Assembly (NCBI RefSeq): GCF_001680005.1
Contig: NC_033567.1
Coordinates: 186,001-250,000 of the forward strand
Reading direction: 5' to 3'
Source of the DNA: Plasmodium coatneyi
Lineage: Eukaryota; Apicomplexa; Aconoidasida; Haemosporida; Plasmodiidae
Length of the DNA stretch: 64,000 nucleotides
The notes under the pieces are model-generated. The model did no database searches. It saw only the letters and a program-made list of their open reading frames with translations, and had not been told where the DNA came from. This document shows, piece by piece, positions 11,365 through 22,773 of this stretch. Made by a program: the position numbers and the translations under genes. Position 1 is the stretch's first letter. Every line of letters starts with the position of its first letter.

Positions 11365-14300
11365 AAAATATATATAAAAGGCCTCTAAACCACAATAGTC
11401 CATGCACTAATTCTATAACATACATAAACATTTCTTGATTCAAGCGCATAGAAATATCAACTAAATGTATATGTACATGTCACATAGATAAACATTTAAC
11501 CTTCTTATGTAATTTAAAACCTTAAAACGTACCTTTCCTTGTATTCCTGCTTCGTATTTTGTCCTCAAAAATATAATGTTCTCATACTAATTAGTTCTTT
11601 ATCTTAATTCGTATGTATTGTATTATAAATAGAATCTTTTAAAAAATATGATTTAATATTTTCCTTTTTACTACACTTCATTTTGCATATACATTTATAA
11701 AAAGTTTTTATATTTAAAATTTTTATTTTTCGAAAAGCATATTATGACTAAGTCCAATTCAACATTTTTCCGTGGTAAAGACTTTTACCTGTCTTCTTGC
11801 ATAGAGATTTGACGCATTAGTTAACTTTAATAATCGTTATTCTAAAAAATAAATGTACTAAATGCGCACTAACATTCATTAAGGTAAAAGCGCGGAACAT
11901 ATACGAATTCTAACTTTATATGAATATACATATGTATTTTTAAAGTTCTGTACATTCCTGCAGTTATTAGTTCCTTCTCAGCTATATCAGGCACTTTATT
12001 TTTTTCATTTAAAACATTACCTATATTATTATATAAAATAGCACATTTGAAGTTACTATTTCATCACATATAATTTCAAAAAAACACATAGACGCGTTTT
12101 TGTCTTACAACGCCATTATTTCGTGGGCCATCTTATTACAGTTGTAGCGAATTCATTATATGTGTGGAACATTTTTATATAATGTTACTTTATTACTTTT
12201 GTTTCAATTTTTCATTGGTCAACATATATATTGCTCTCTTGCTATAAATGAAATTTGTAAGGACCATCTAATCCCTGGTTCCACATTTTGACAGGTGCTA
12301 TTATATAATAAAGGAAGGCAGCGCTACTTATATCCTTTTCCATTTTCCCTTTTCCAACACACTTGACATAGTAAAAATCATCTTAAGAATGATTCTCTTT
12401 ATTAATTATTAGTACTCTTTATTTTGTTAATTATAATATATAATACAATTGCATTAAAACAAAAGGGAGAAAAAAAGAATGGACGCAAAAATAATACCGT
12501 AAATAAAGAAAGTATGGGCTTATATATAAATATATGTAACTTAATCCGTACAAGTCTGAGCGCATATACGTAAATTTTTTCTGTATATGAAAAAATGCTT
12601 ATATGCTTATGTATATATATTCTAAGAATAAGCATTTGTTAGAAGGAATCATTAGTACATTTAAATATATTGGGGTCATTTATTGAGCTTTATTGCATAT
12701 ATACTAACATTTTTAATATGTACTGTGGAAAAATATTATTTTCGCCTGATTTAGTTCATTATAAGTGGAACATAGCAACAGTTATAGACAACGTAACATG
12801 TATTTCAATAAGAAATGTAAAAAAGTAATATTATAAAGCAACGCATTTTATGTAATTTATTAACGTTCCTTTTTTTATTTTATTAGATATTGTTTCAGTG
12901 CGCTCCATTATTTTTAATTTATTATTAGGTAGAGGATATCTTCAAATTATTTTATGTTTTAACACATTTTTTCATTGGCGTTATTACGTTATATCCATAT
13001 CAACATTCGGCTTTTTTTTCTTTTTTTTTTCTTCGTTTTGTATATAAAATTTGTTCACTATAGCACTGTACGATCATAGTTGACTTTATTTTTGCACATA
13101 AACTTTTTATATATATTAGTGAATTAGTGGTACTATTGCTAACATGACTATTATATTATTTTAGTTCACCCATAATTGGGAAAAAATCCATTTGGCACTG
13201 CACCCTCTTTTGATAATAATTCATTGTACTTATATATATGTCCAGCTGAATAGACACTTATAATTCAAAGATGGCCTTCATTTTCGAGAGCAAATTATAG
13301 AAAATCTACTATGCTAATTTTCTTTGTGGGAACATCGCAGATTGTGCAAGAAATACATAAATGTGCAACACGGGAAGCACACAAAAAGGAAATAATTATA
13401 GGATAGGTAAAATCAATTTTTACATAAAATTGTAAGTTCTCTCACAAATTAGCATATGAGAACAGATATTCTTATTCTGAAAACATAGTCTTCCCTTTAT
13501 CACATTATAATTTGACATAAGCAGCATAACGCTGATCAGATAATAGAAGTGTATTTACTAATTAGAGAACTACAATCTTATTAGCCTTTTTTAATAAATA
13601 TTTCCATAATTGAAAGTATTTTGCAACTGTTATAATCGCAAAAATATAATGCGCGAAAAAATACAATACATCGATATTTTTAAATGTTGGATTATTTATT
13701 TACGCGGATGCAATTAAAGATGCACACGATGTATTTAAACATGATTCATATAAAGAATGTATCAAAAATATTTGCTAAAAAAATAGTGAATAATGTGCCA
13801 TAAATTTTATGTAACCATGTCTTCGAATAATTGAAATAATGGAAGAAGTGCATGACTAAAAATCATATTAATATTACCATCATAAAATATTGACAGAAGG
13901 TTTATTCCACATGTTGTGCATAGCAAATTGAACTACTGTAAGAACATAACACTGTACTTGTTTTATAATATCATATAAAGTGTGCCAGCAGTCAGACCTA
14001 TCTAAAATTTTACACCTTATTAATCAATAAAATAATGGAACTTTCATCTTATTTTAAAAAAATTAATTAAGAAATTCTTATTAGGCTTAATTATTCATTT
14101 TGACAGAATTAAAGGAACCAATAATAATTCTATACTTTAAAAATATAGATTTTTTCTTTTTATGCACAACTGTTATTTCTAAATTCATTATTTACCGATT
14201 AATGGAACAGAGACTCTGAAGGAACATTTTTAGAAAACGTTTTTCAAAATTTTCTAATAAATTAACCCCTAAATATTTTTTAACATTATAATGTATAATA

Positions 14301-14879
14301 CGATAATGGAAGTATTTACGAATGCAAGTTAATATTTTACCACCACTCCTTAATGTTTCCTTAATATTTACAATTTTTACAAGAATTAGCTCAATTTTAT
14401 AGAAATACGAAGTTATATTATAAATATTTATGCAGCACGATATATTGTTATTCTTACATTTTCTGTATTTTTTTTTTTTTTTTTAGTAATAATTATTTGT
14501 ATTTATTCCTTTGAAAAGAAAACGATTTTCATTCTGTTCTAAAAATACAACTTTTATGTGATTATATCGAGTCCTATAATATTTAGTTAAAGCGCTCTAG
14601 ATTTATCTGAATTCATAAGTTCCTCATATAAGAACAACGAACTGAAATATTTTTAATTAATATCATTTTTAATTTTATATATTTTTTTCGTGGGGCCTAC
14701 CGCATAGAGTATCCGTCTTCATTTTAAATGACGGGAACTTGACGACTACAATTTAAGTAAAAAAGGAAAAATTGTAATCACATTAAAATTTCTATAATAT
14801 GCTATATAATAAATTATTCAGTAAAAAAAGTATTATAAACTGCAGGAAAATACTAGAAAAAGGAAGATAAGAAAACAAT
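11365..14879. other. Intergenic, no gene seen
   Basis: About 3.5 kb of very AT-rich sequence. Open frames are short and hydrophobic and look like chance. No repeats of note apart from short A/T runs. Confidence 0.6.
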
Positions 14880-16073
14880 ATGTTCCTTTTCGGTATATCA
14901 TTTCCTATTTTCCACTTTTTAATATGGATATTGCACTACCATGATAAGGTATTATACTATTATACATGTTACTATTTATTAACCTTTTCGTTATTTTATG
15001 ATATAGTTAAGAATGCAAATTTATTGATAGAAATAAAATTGACGCTGCTCTGTATATATGTTGTGTGTATTTATTCCACTTTTCAGTCAACTGCTTTTGG
15101 TACGCCATGCAGCGTGGACAGCTGCATAAACGTCTCATCAAATGGAACATGTGACAGAATGTTAACAGTAAAAGAGAAAGAATCAAACTGGAGAGAACAA
15201 AACTTTGTACCCTTTCCAAAAAAAAGCATAAATTTATTAGATAAAGATGATGACATTTTTGGAAAAAGATTAAATGCATTAGCACAGAATGATGACGATC
15301 ATTTTCGAATACAATTTAATCCGTTAATGCGGGATGGCCTCTCTCAAAAAGGGTGTAACAAATTAATGCAAAACAAGCCTTTTCATAAACATGTTAACAT
15401 ATTAAATAAGAGTGACAATAATTTGGAGAAAAACCCTTTTCTCGTCTCACCACATGTAGATCACAGTAATCACGACCATTCGGACCCGTTCAAATTTTGC
15501 AACAATTTGGAAGAATATTTTGACAAATTAAAAATTCAAAAAGATAAAAAAGAAAAACAAATTGAAGAATTAAAACGTCATGAAGAATATAAAGCAAAAC
15601 GGAAGGGTGAAATAAAACGAACGAATAATCTTAAAAGAGAACAAAACAATGAAGTGGAAGATTATGTGCCTTCTAAATTAGAAGAAAATGATATTTTCGA
15701 AGGATCTATCGATCGTTATGTGTATAAAGAATTAGTAAAACCAAGAAAAAGATCAACAGTACGCACCTTAAGAAAAGTAAATAAAATGTTAGATGCAGAA
15801 GTGAATCGATTTTTAAAGAAAAAAGCAGCTGGTCGTTATGCCTATAATGGTCGAGGCATCCGGGGAAAAATATTTTCATTTATAGACAAATACAGAGTAT
15901 TTATGCCTGTGCTGCTTTTTGTCCTAACCATTTTTTTGGTAATTCCAATTTTTATTTTTGGCATATATGTATTTCAAACGGCCATTCTAACCCTACTTTC
16001 ATTAGCAGGAAATTTTATCGTCTACATGCCGTTAATAATCCCAGTAGTAGTAATCATAAAACTATACATTTAA
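14880..16073 (+). CDS. Plasmodium exported protein, Pv-fam-d-like
   Basis: Exons 14880-14948 and 15087-16073 give 351 residues. The intron (AAG before GTATTA; CTTTTCAG before TCA) happens to stay open, so an unspliced frame of 397 codons also exists. Splicing is favoured because every paralogue has the same phase-0 junction. Exon 1 is a hydrophobic signal. At about residue 47, RMLTV stands where the close paralogue at 21.4 kb has the PEXEL RILHE, so the fifth PEXEL residue is lost. The block LDKDDDIFGKRLNALAQNDD and the following about 110 residues nearly match that paralogue. A Lys/Glu-rich coiled region and two or three C-terminal membrane segments follow (from VFMPVLLFVLTIFLV). Export without a PEXEL is possible, or the protein may be mislocalised. 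Confidence 0.78.
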   Translation: MFLFGISFPIFHFLIWILHYHDKVLYYYTCYYLLTFSLFYDIVKNANLLIEIKLTLLCIYVVCIYSTFQSTAFGTPCSVDSCINVSSNGTCDRMLTVKEKESNWREQNFVPFPKKSINLLDKDDDIFGKRLNALAQNDDDHFRIQFNPLMRDGLSQKGCNKLMQNKPFHKHVNILNKSDNNLEKNPFLVSPHVDHSNHDHSDPFKFCNNLEEYFDKLKIQKDKKEKQIEELKRHEEYKAKRKGEIKRTNNLKREQNNEVEDYVPSKLEENDIFEGSIDRYVYKELVKPRKRSTVRTLRKVNKMLDAEVNRFLKKKAAGRYAYNGRGIRGKIFSFIDKYRVFMPVLLFVLTIFLVIPIFIFGIYVFQTAILTLLSLAGNFIVYMPLIIPVVVIIKLYI

Positions 16074-18510
16074 TTCGGACAGTGTATTAACTGAGGTTAT
16101 ATATCATATAAAAAATTATCTACCGAAATGAAATATATAAAGCGGAAATACTTTAAGTAAATTCTACTGTAGACCCGTTAAATTTTGATGAAGTAATTCG
16201 AATGTACATGAAAATATTATACGGGTGTAAGCAAAATATGTATATGCGTCCAGCGTGTTTGACAAATTCGAATGAAACATTCTTTTAAAGTTTCACACTA
16301 TTTTTTTTTTTTTTTACTTATTTTGTGTGCGCACATGTGTAAGTATGTTGCTTCTTTTTCAGACATTAATATTGATGACATTCCTCATTTGCACAATGAT
16401 GTACCTTTTTTTTACAATTTTTTTTTGTTATGTATATACATACCCATAAATTTTTTGCACACTTACTCGAAAAATGTTGTATTTCCTATACAAAAAGTAA
16501 TGTATCATAGAATAAGCGGTACAATCACCTTAAAACGTGCATAGTAGGAACCGCAAGACCATTTGTTATTTTTATTTTAAAACCTTTAAAACTGAATACA
16601 ATTTATAAATAATACTTTATTATTCTGCTGGCAAATAAAAGTACAAGGATGTATTAAGGAAAAGTGCAACATTATAAAAAGGATGGAGCACGGTGTGTGA
16701 GATTATTCCTATTCTGAAGTGTCACATAGGAGAAGTTGAATAGGTAGCACCTTTTTAGTATTATATATATAAAACAGTGTTCATTGGGATACACGTTCTT
16801 ACATCACGCACTTTGTATCGCTGTATGGCACTAACTTATAATAAAGAATCATCATACTTTTCTGTATTATGGTGCTGCAGAAAATGGAAATATGTTAGCA
16901 CACGCTTATCTTTACTAAATTATGCAATGAATAAATAGTAGTAACAGGAGAACAGGAAAAAAATGCTTTACAGAAGTTTTGAAGGAAAATAAGTGTATAT
17001 CGGATTGTACATTTTTTAATTTGTTCCATATTATGGTATACATGGATATATTTGTTCAAACGAGGAAAATAGGGCTATGTAGAAGCGCTATCATATAATT
17101 AAGAATGAAGCGAAAGCGGTAAAGGGGGAAACAATGTATATATGCTAAAGTGCGCAATGGGCGTAATTATAATTATGATGCTATTACATAGAACAAACCT
17201 GTACAATAATATTTTTCCGCTTAAAACATAGCACGGGAGGTTATTTGCTATTGAACAATTTTTCGAATAAACAGACATTTTAAGTAAGGGCACACTATTG
17301 TATTATATTATCTTATGCATTTTTATTTGATGATTTCGAATAAATATGTACATATATCATGCATATGTTATATCACACTTGAATGGATGGATGGGATTTA
17401 TTTTGTGCGTACGCTCACGCTATGAATTGAATAAGCATAAGAATGCAGCTCATGCGTATTGGATGTGAATAACAGGTAGAGATTAGGTATTATGCACATT
17501 TCTTTCTTATGCGTCCTCTTATTTATTTGTGCTATATTACCTTTTATTATTCTCTTTTCATTTTTTAAAAAAGCGCGCAAATAAATTCTTATTTTGCCAT
17601 ACCATAATTAGTGGTATCGGAATTGATTTATATATTATAGGGGAAGACGTGTTATATTAATCTGCGGGGAGCAATGAACAACTTTGTTAAAAAAAATTAT
17701 AATATACTTGAATGTTCCATACGAATTTAGGCAAAAATACAATTTCAGTTGAAAAATGGCACTCTATATTTTAATCTGTCTCAAATATTTTGTCCTTGCA
17801 TATGTAAATTGTATGAATAACATAAAAGGCTTAAGTTCCGCATAAGCCCACAGAGTAGATTTTTCCTATTGAAATATATTCTGATGCATATTATCAGTTA
17901 TTATGAGACAAATGTGTTGCCGAATGGATCCTAGAATTTTTTTTTTTTTTTTATTCTAACAATGCAATGCAAGCAATATTTTTTTCTCAAAGGAAGGAAA
18001 TGAAAAATACGTAATATTTTTTTCCCTGTTTTTTTTTTTGTTCTATATTATGCAGGTAATGCATGTTCACGCGAATATTAATGGATAGCGCAGCATACGC
18101 GTTTTGCGTATTTTTTTATATTTATTCTTCATTGTTCTGAATAATTTTTTTTTTTTTTTTTTTGGTACATTTCTAAAAATAAATAATTGTTGCAGGATAT
18201 GCAATATTTTTATGTTCCCAAGATAATTAGAAAAAATATTACTATATATTGTAGTATTCAAAAGTATTCGGCAACCATGTTGTATGATGATTTTTCTTTC
18301 AATTTTTTTGCATAATCTAATCCTGTCTCTTTATTTTTTATAGAGAATAATACGATCTGTATTATCGCTAGAATAACTATAGTTAAAAATAAAAAATGTA
18401 AGTGGAAACAAACTATCATTAAATGTTGTAGTGGAACCAATAATTATTACAATATAGGCAGCGGAACTTCTAAGAATTCATTTTCTCTCTTTTGAAAAAA
18501 ATATACCAAT
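16074..18510. other. Intergenic, weak ORFs only
   Basis: One plus-strand frame at 16272-16544 opens with a signal-like stretch (FFFFLLILCAHMC) but has no recognisable body or partner exon. A minus-strand frame at 18258-18440 has one hydrophobic segment and a Lys-rich end. Neither is convincing as a gene. Confidence 0.5.
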
Positions 18511-19602
18511 ATGTTAATATCTGGAAAAACCTTCACCGTTGCCCTTTTATTGGGTATCTGTACATACATTCCTAAGGTACAATTCTAATTGTAGAAATAA
18601 AAAGGATCTACAATATTTTGCCTCTTTGTAATTTTGCTTTATTAAAACAAATTATGTAATAAAATGTTTAAATAAGTGCACCTTCTCAAACGCTGCATAT
18701 ACCTTCCTTTTTATTTTTAGTCAACATGCTATAATGAGGACAATTCAAATAATCCATATAATATATTCGACATAACCGCGTCTGTAGGATCAGGTCTCTC
18801 AGAAGAACAAAACTATGCACACTTAAAAAAAGGAATAAAAAATTTTTTAGATGAAGATGATGACATTTTTGGAAAAAGACTGAATGCATTAGCACAGGAT
18901 GACGCATTTAGAGAACACTTTAGTGATTTCATAGACAAGGACGCTTCAGAAAAAATGTTCCTTGGATTAGCACAAGAGAAAGAATTCCAAAAATATTTTG
19001 ATTCATACAACAGTAGTGGCAACTATGAGGGAAATACTGACCGATTCAGCTTTTATGATAGCTCCGAAATTTTTCCCCACGAATTAGAGCGTAAAAACAA
19101 TCGTAAAGCAGGACCAGTTAACATAGCAAAACGGAATAAATCTAATATCCAAGAATCGGTTAAAGAGGGGGAGGAAGAATATGATATCGCTATTAATTTA
19201 TCACAAGATCTACATCGTTATGAATCCCTTCAATCTTTAATTTATGAGAATGAATACAAAGGGCACAAATCATGGATAGACAGAAAAATAAGGAAACTTA
19301 ATTCAAAAGTAGATTCAGAAATCATAAGATTCCTTAGAATTATGTCAGGCCGTACCAGAATTTATAAAGGTAAAGGCTTATCAGGATATTTCAAATCCTT
19401 ACTCAGTAAATATAGAGTATTTAAACCAATCGCAATAGGTGTAGGTTTATCTGTTCTTACAATATATATTGCAAGTATCTTAAGTAATCCATTAGTGTTA
19501 ATAGTACTCCCATTACTCACCGTTAATTCTACTCTGTTGACGATCGCATACTACATTATAAGAACAATGTATATAAAATGTATTTGTTACGACCTAAGGT
19601 AA
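18511..19602 (+). CDS. Plasmodium exported protein, Pv-fam-d-like
   Basis: Exons 18511-18576 and 18721-19602 (315 residues) join in phase 0: AAG before GTACAA, then TTTTTAG before TCA. Exon 1 is a typical signal (FTVALLLGICTYIP). At residues 46-50 the sequence is SGLSE, aligned with RxLxE of the paralogues, so the critical PEXEL arginine is Ser. The acidic block FLDEDDDIFGKRLNALAQDD follows, then two shorter repeats of the same pattern. The C-terminal part (IRKLNSKVDSEIIRFLR, then KYRVFKPIA) resembles that of the 14.9 kb gene and leads into two membrane segments. It lies tandemly with the other plus-strand paralogues. A published start at 18955 or similar would miss the signal exon. Confidence 0.8.
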
Positions 19603-21405
19603 CTAATAGTAGTTATTTAGATAGGAAGAATTATCAAATAAGACATGGATAAAGTAACTTGGGGACAAGGAATAATGCAGGCGCCTAATTGTTAAAAAAG
19701 GTGAATTAACAACTTTACATATTTATCTGCATAATTATTACTTGCATTTGTTATATTTAAAAAATTGCTTCATTCATAATTTTATTTTATCCCCCAAATA
19801 AATGAACCATACGTGCTCTAATTTTCTCATTGTCCTATTTTAAGTTCCGATTATTGCAGCAGCACTAAAATTTTAACCTAAATTTTTTTTTTTTCCCTAT
19901 TTTCCTATATTTTTACTCAAATTGTCACTGTTCGCTTGTTCCAAACAATGCTACAACTGACTACACAGGGTTAATAAGAATGCATTAAAGCGAGAAGTAA
20001 ATTATAAATTTTTTTTTCTTTCGTTTTTACATCATGTTTTATGAACTTCGAATCTTAAACTTTGCTCACATTCTTCAAAATGTTAGAAAATTTAAATACC
20101 TAATTACTAACATAGTAGTATATGCCGTTTCTTATTTTTTGAATTAAACGAAAGGAGAATAAATACAACAGCAACACCTACAATCTTTCTACATAACAAC
20201 CACTGGTATAAAATAAAAATAATCCTACATTAAAAAGGAGAAAAAATAAATGCAGAAAGTGATAAGGAAAAAAAAAATTATGGATTTCTCATGGATAAGC
20301 GCCTTCAACTTTTTCAATTATTCACTTCTGTGATTACATATTCCTTTAGGGGTATACCAATTTTTTTAACAAAAAATATAGACCCACTTGTAATTTTTCT
20401 CTTTGGAGCTATTATTAACGGATCATTATTTAGTAATACATCAGAATTAATTCCTACGCCATCAGAACACGTCAACTAATAAGTAAAAACGAATACTGTT
20501 ATTAACCTGTTTAGAGTAATTAAAATTAGATTAATTCTACCACATATTACAGCAGTACAGCAAAAGAAAAAGTTGGACCCGTTAAATAATATACTCTTGA
20601 GCCTTTCTAATCCTTATTAATTTTTTTATGTTAAAATATGTATAATGCTAATTCTTGCATAATATTTATTTTCTTAAGAAAATCCGGAATTTTGATTCTT
20701 CCTTCATAATGGTTTCTCTTTATTTTTTTTTTTTTTCTAATTTCGAACTATTCATGATATTATAATAGAAATAGCACTGTTTCAAAAAAAAAAAAATTAT
20801 TATATAGATTAGGACATTATAAGAATATCCTTAGAACATGTATATATCATTTCTACGCAACCGTGATTAATGAAATAATATACGCTTCTTCGAATATTAC
20901 TTATGCGTAGTTAGAACCAATTTTTTTAAGGATTATTGTGCTTTAACTTTGACTACATAAAACAGAAACTTCTATTTTTGTATTGTTTTATGGAGGTTTC
21001 ATTTTTCTAAGAATGAACCATTTTTAACGTGGCTTAAAATTGTAATTTTTATAACATTCATAATATTCCTTTGTACAAATCACTTTATGCTTCCATCAAT
21101 TTGTAATATTTTTATATGAACCGTTTAGTATTATATTTTTATTGAAAGTCTTCCTTCATTTTTGAACTTCGACATGTATTATATTTATTCAAAACGAGGG
21201 CGTCCTTTTATATGAAGAAATGATGGAAAATAAAAAAAAAAACTATTACATAGATTACGTTAAATATTAAAAAGTACATATATATACATATATATGTACA
21301 TGTATACATGTCAATATATATGATCATCTGTATGTACAAAACAGATTCATTCTTAAAAGTAACTGGGCAGCCTTAAAAAATACAGTATAAAAATAAAAAG
21401 CCATT
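19603..21405. other. Intergenic with one possible fragment
   Basis: A 62-codon plus-strand frame at 20291-20479 has two hydrophobic stretches (PLVIFLFGAIINGSLF), but no start context, signal exon or family resemblance that I can defend. The remainder is AT-rich with no gene seen. Confidence 0.45.
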
Positions 21406-22773
21406 ATGATCACGTTTAGAAAAGCATCTGTCCTCTCGCTTTTAATGAGCATATATCAATGCTACGATAAGGTATTTCTCTACAATACGCTGTATTTTTC
21501 TAACACATTTGCTACCTTATACTTTCATGATAAAACGAATGTTTCCTATTGTTTAAATAATTACTCGTTATAAATTGTTTGATTTTACTTTAATTTTTAG
21601 TCAGAGAGCCTTAATACTTTATACCACAATGGAAGCAAACTTAACAATTCATTCAATAAAAAATTTGGACGAATATTACATGAGAGAGAACAAAACTTTG
21701 TACACTGGCAAAAAAAAATGATAAATTTGTTAGATGAAGATGATGACATTTTTGGAAAAAGTTTAAATGCATTAGCACAGAATGATGACGATCATTTTCG
21801 AATACAATTTAATCCGTTAATGCGGGATGGCCTCTCTCAAAAAGGGTGTAACAAATTAATGCAAGAGAAGCCTTTTCAAAAACCTTCTCAAAAGCATTTT
21901 CAAGAACATTTTCAAGAACATTTTCAAGAACCTTTCCATAAACCTTTTCAAGAACATTTTCATGAACATGTTAACATATTATATAAGAGTGACAATAATT
22001 TGGAGAAAAACCCTTTTCTCGTCTCACCACATGTAGATCACAGTAATCAGGATCATTCTGACCCGTTCAAATTTTGCAACAATTTGGAAGAACATTTTAA
22101 CAAATTAAAAATTCAAAAAGATAAAAAAGAAAAACAAATTGAAGAAGAATTTAAATGTCATGAAGAATATAAAAACAAGAGAAACGCTATAAAACGCAAA
22201 GGTGATTCTGATGAGAAGCTAAGAGAGGAGTTAAAACGCAATGTTTATTATGCAAGGAAATCACTTCACGAAGTGGACTATGATGATATTACCTTTAAGT
22301 TAGGATATAATGGACATTTAGAAGAATCTGCTGAGTATTGTACGAATAATAGAAGTCTAAAGCCAAAATATGTATCAACCTTACCTATCACCGTAGAAAA
22401 GGATATTTCAGCACATGAATTAGAACTGCTAAGTTATAAAAATGACATTTCATATTGTAATAGTAGCTATGTGTGTAAACGTCCAGGTGGGCACAGAAAA
22501 TTTTTATCATTTTCAGAAAAATACAAAGAATTATTTTCATCCTCTCCTACACAATTCGGCATCCTTTCTGGAATTGCAATGTGTTCAGCATTTAATATTA
22601 TTAGCGTTACTGCTTTTCCAATATTTGCCTCTTTAGCATTAGGTTCGTTCATAGCGTATCTTCAGAAGAGGTCACGTCATTCTCCTAAAAACAATAATTT
22701 ATCATCCAGGGGTATAGAATACCCACGTGGTCACCCAAAACCTAAAAGGTATATTCACTATATAAATTTCTAA
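21406..22773 (+). CDS. PEXEL-containing exported protein, Pv-fam-d-like
   Basis: Exons 21406-21471 and 21601-22773 (412 residues) join in phase 0: AAG before GTATTT; TTTTTAG before TCA. Exon 1 is a signal (SVLSLLMSIYQCY). A clean PEXEL, GRILHE, has its Arg at residue 46. The block LLDEDDDIFGKSLNALAQNDD and the following segment are almost identical at nucleotide level to the 14.9 kb gene. It is interrupted here by an extra tract of four-residue repeats of the type FQEH/FHKP (about 21876-21968). After KEKQIEEE the two genes diverge. The C-terminus here has one or two hydrophobic segments (CSAFNIISVTAFPIFASLAL) and a basic tail. It is the member of this pair most likely to be exported by the plasmepsin V route. 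Confidence 0.82.
21876..21968 (+). repeat. 12 bp coding minisatellite (FQEH/FHKP)
   Basis: About eight imperfect units of a 12 bp period (CATTTTCAAGAA and variants) are present in frame in the exported-protein gene. They expand a region where the 14.9 kb paralogue has only a single FHKH. Confidence 0.8.

Noticed and set aside
14949..15086. Reading through the intron of the 14.9 kb gene as coding
   Set aside because: It stays open by chance, but all paralogues splice here and the intron encodes only A/T-driven hydrophobic residues.
16272..16544. Plus-strand frame with a signal-like N-terminus
   Set aside because: No recognisable body, T-run derived Phe stretches and no partner exon; could be a small gene but not supportable.
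18258..18440. Minus-strand frame with one hydrophobic segment and a Lys-rich end
   Set aside because: Preceded directly by a stop, without start exon or acceptor in phase; at most a fragment.
20291..20479. Plus-strand 62-codon hydrophobic frame
   Set aside because: Could be a membrane-segment relic of the exported family, but no alignable motif was found.
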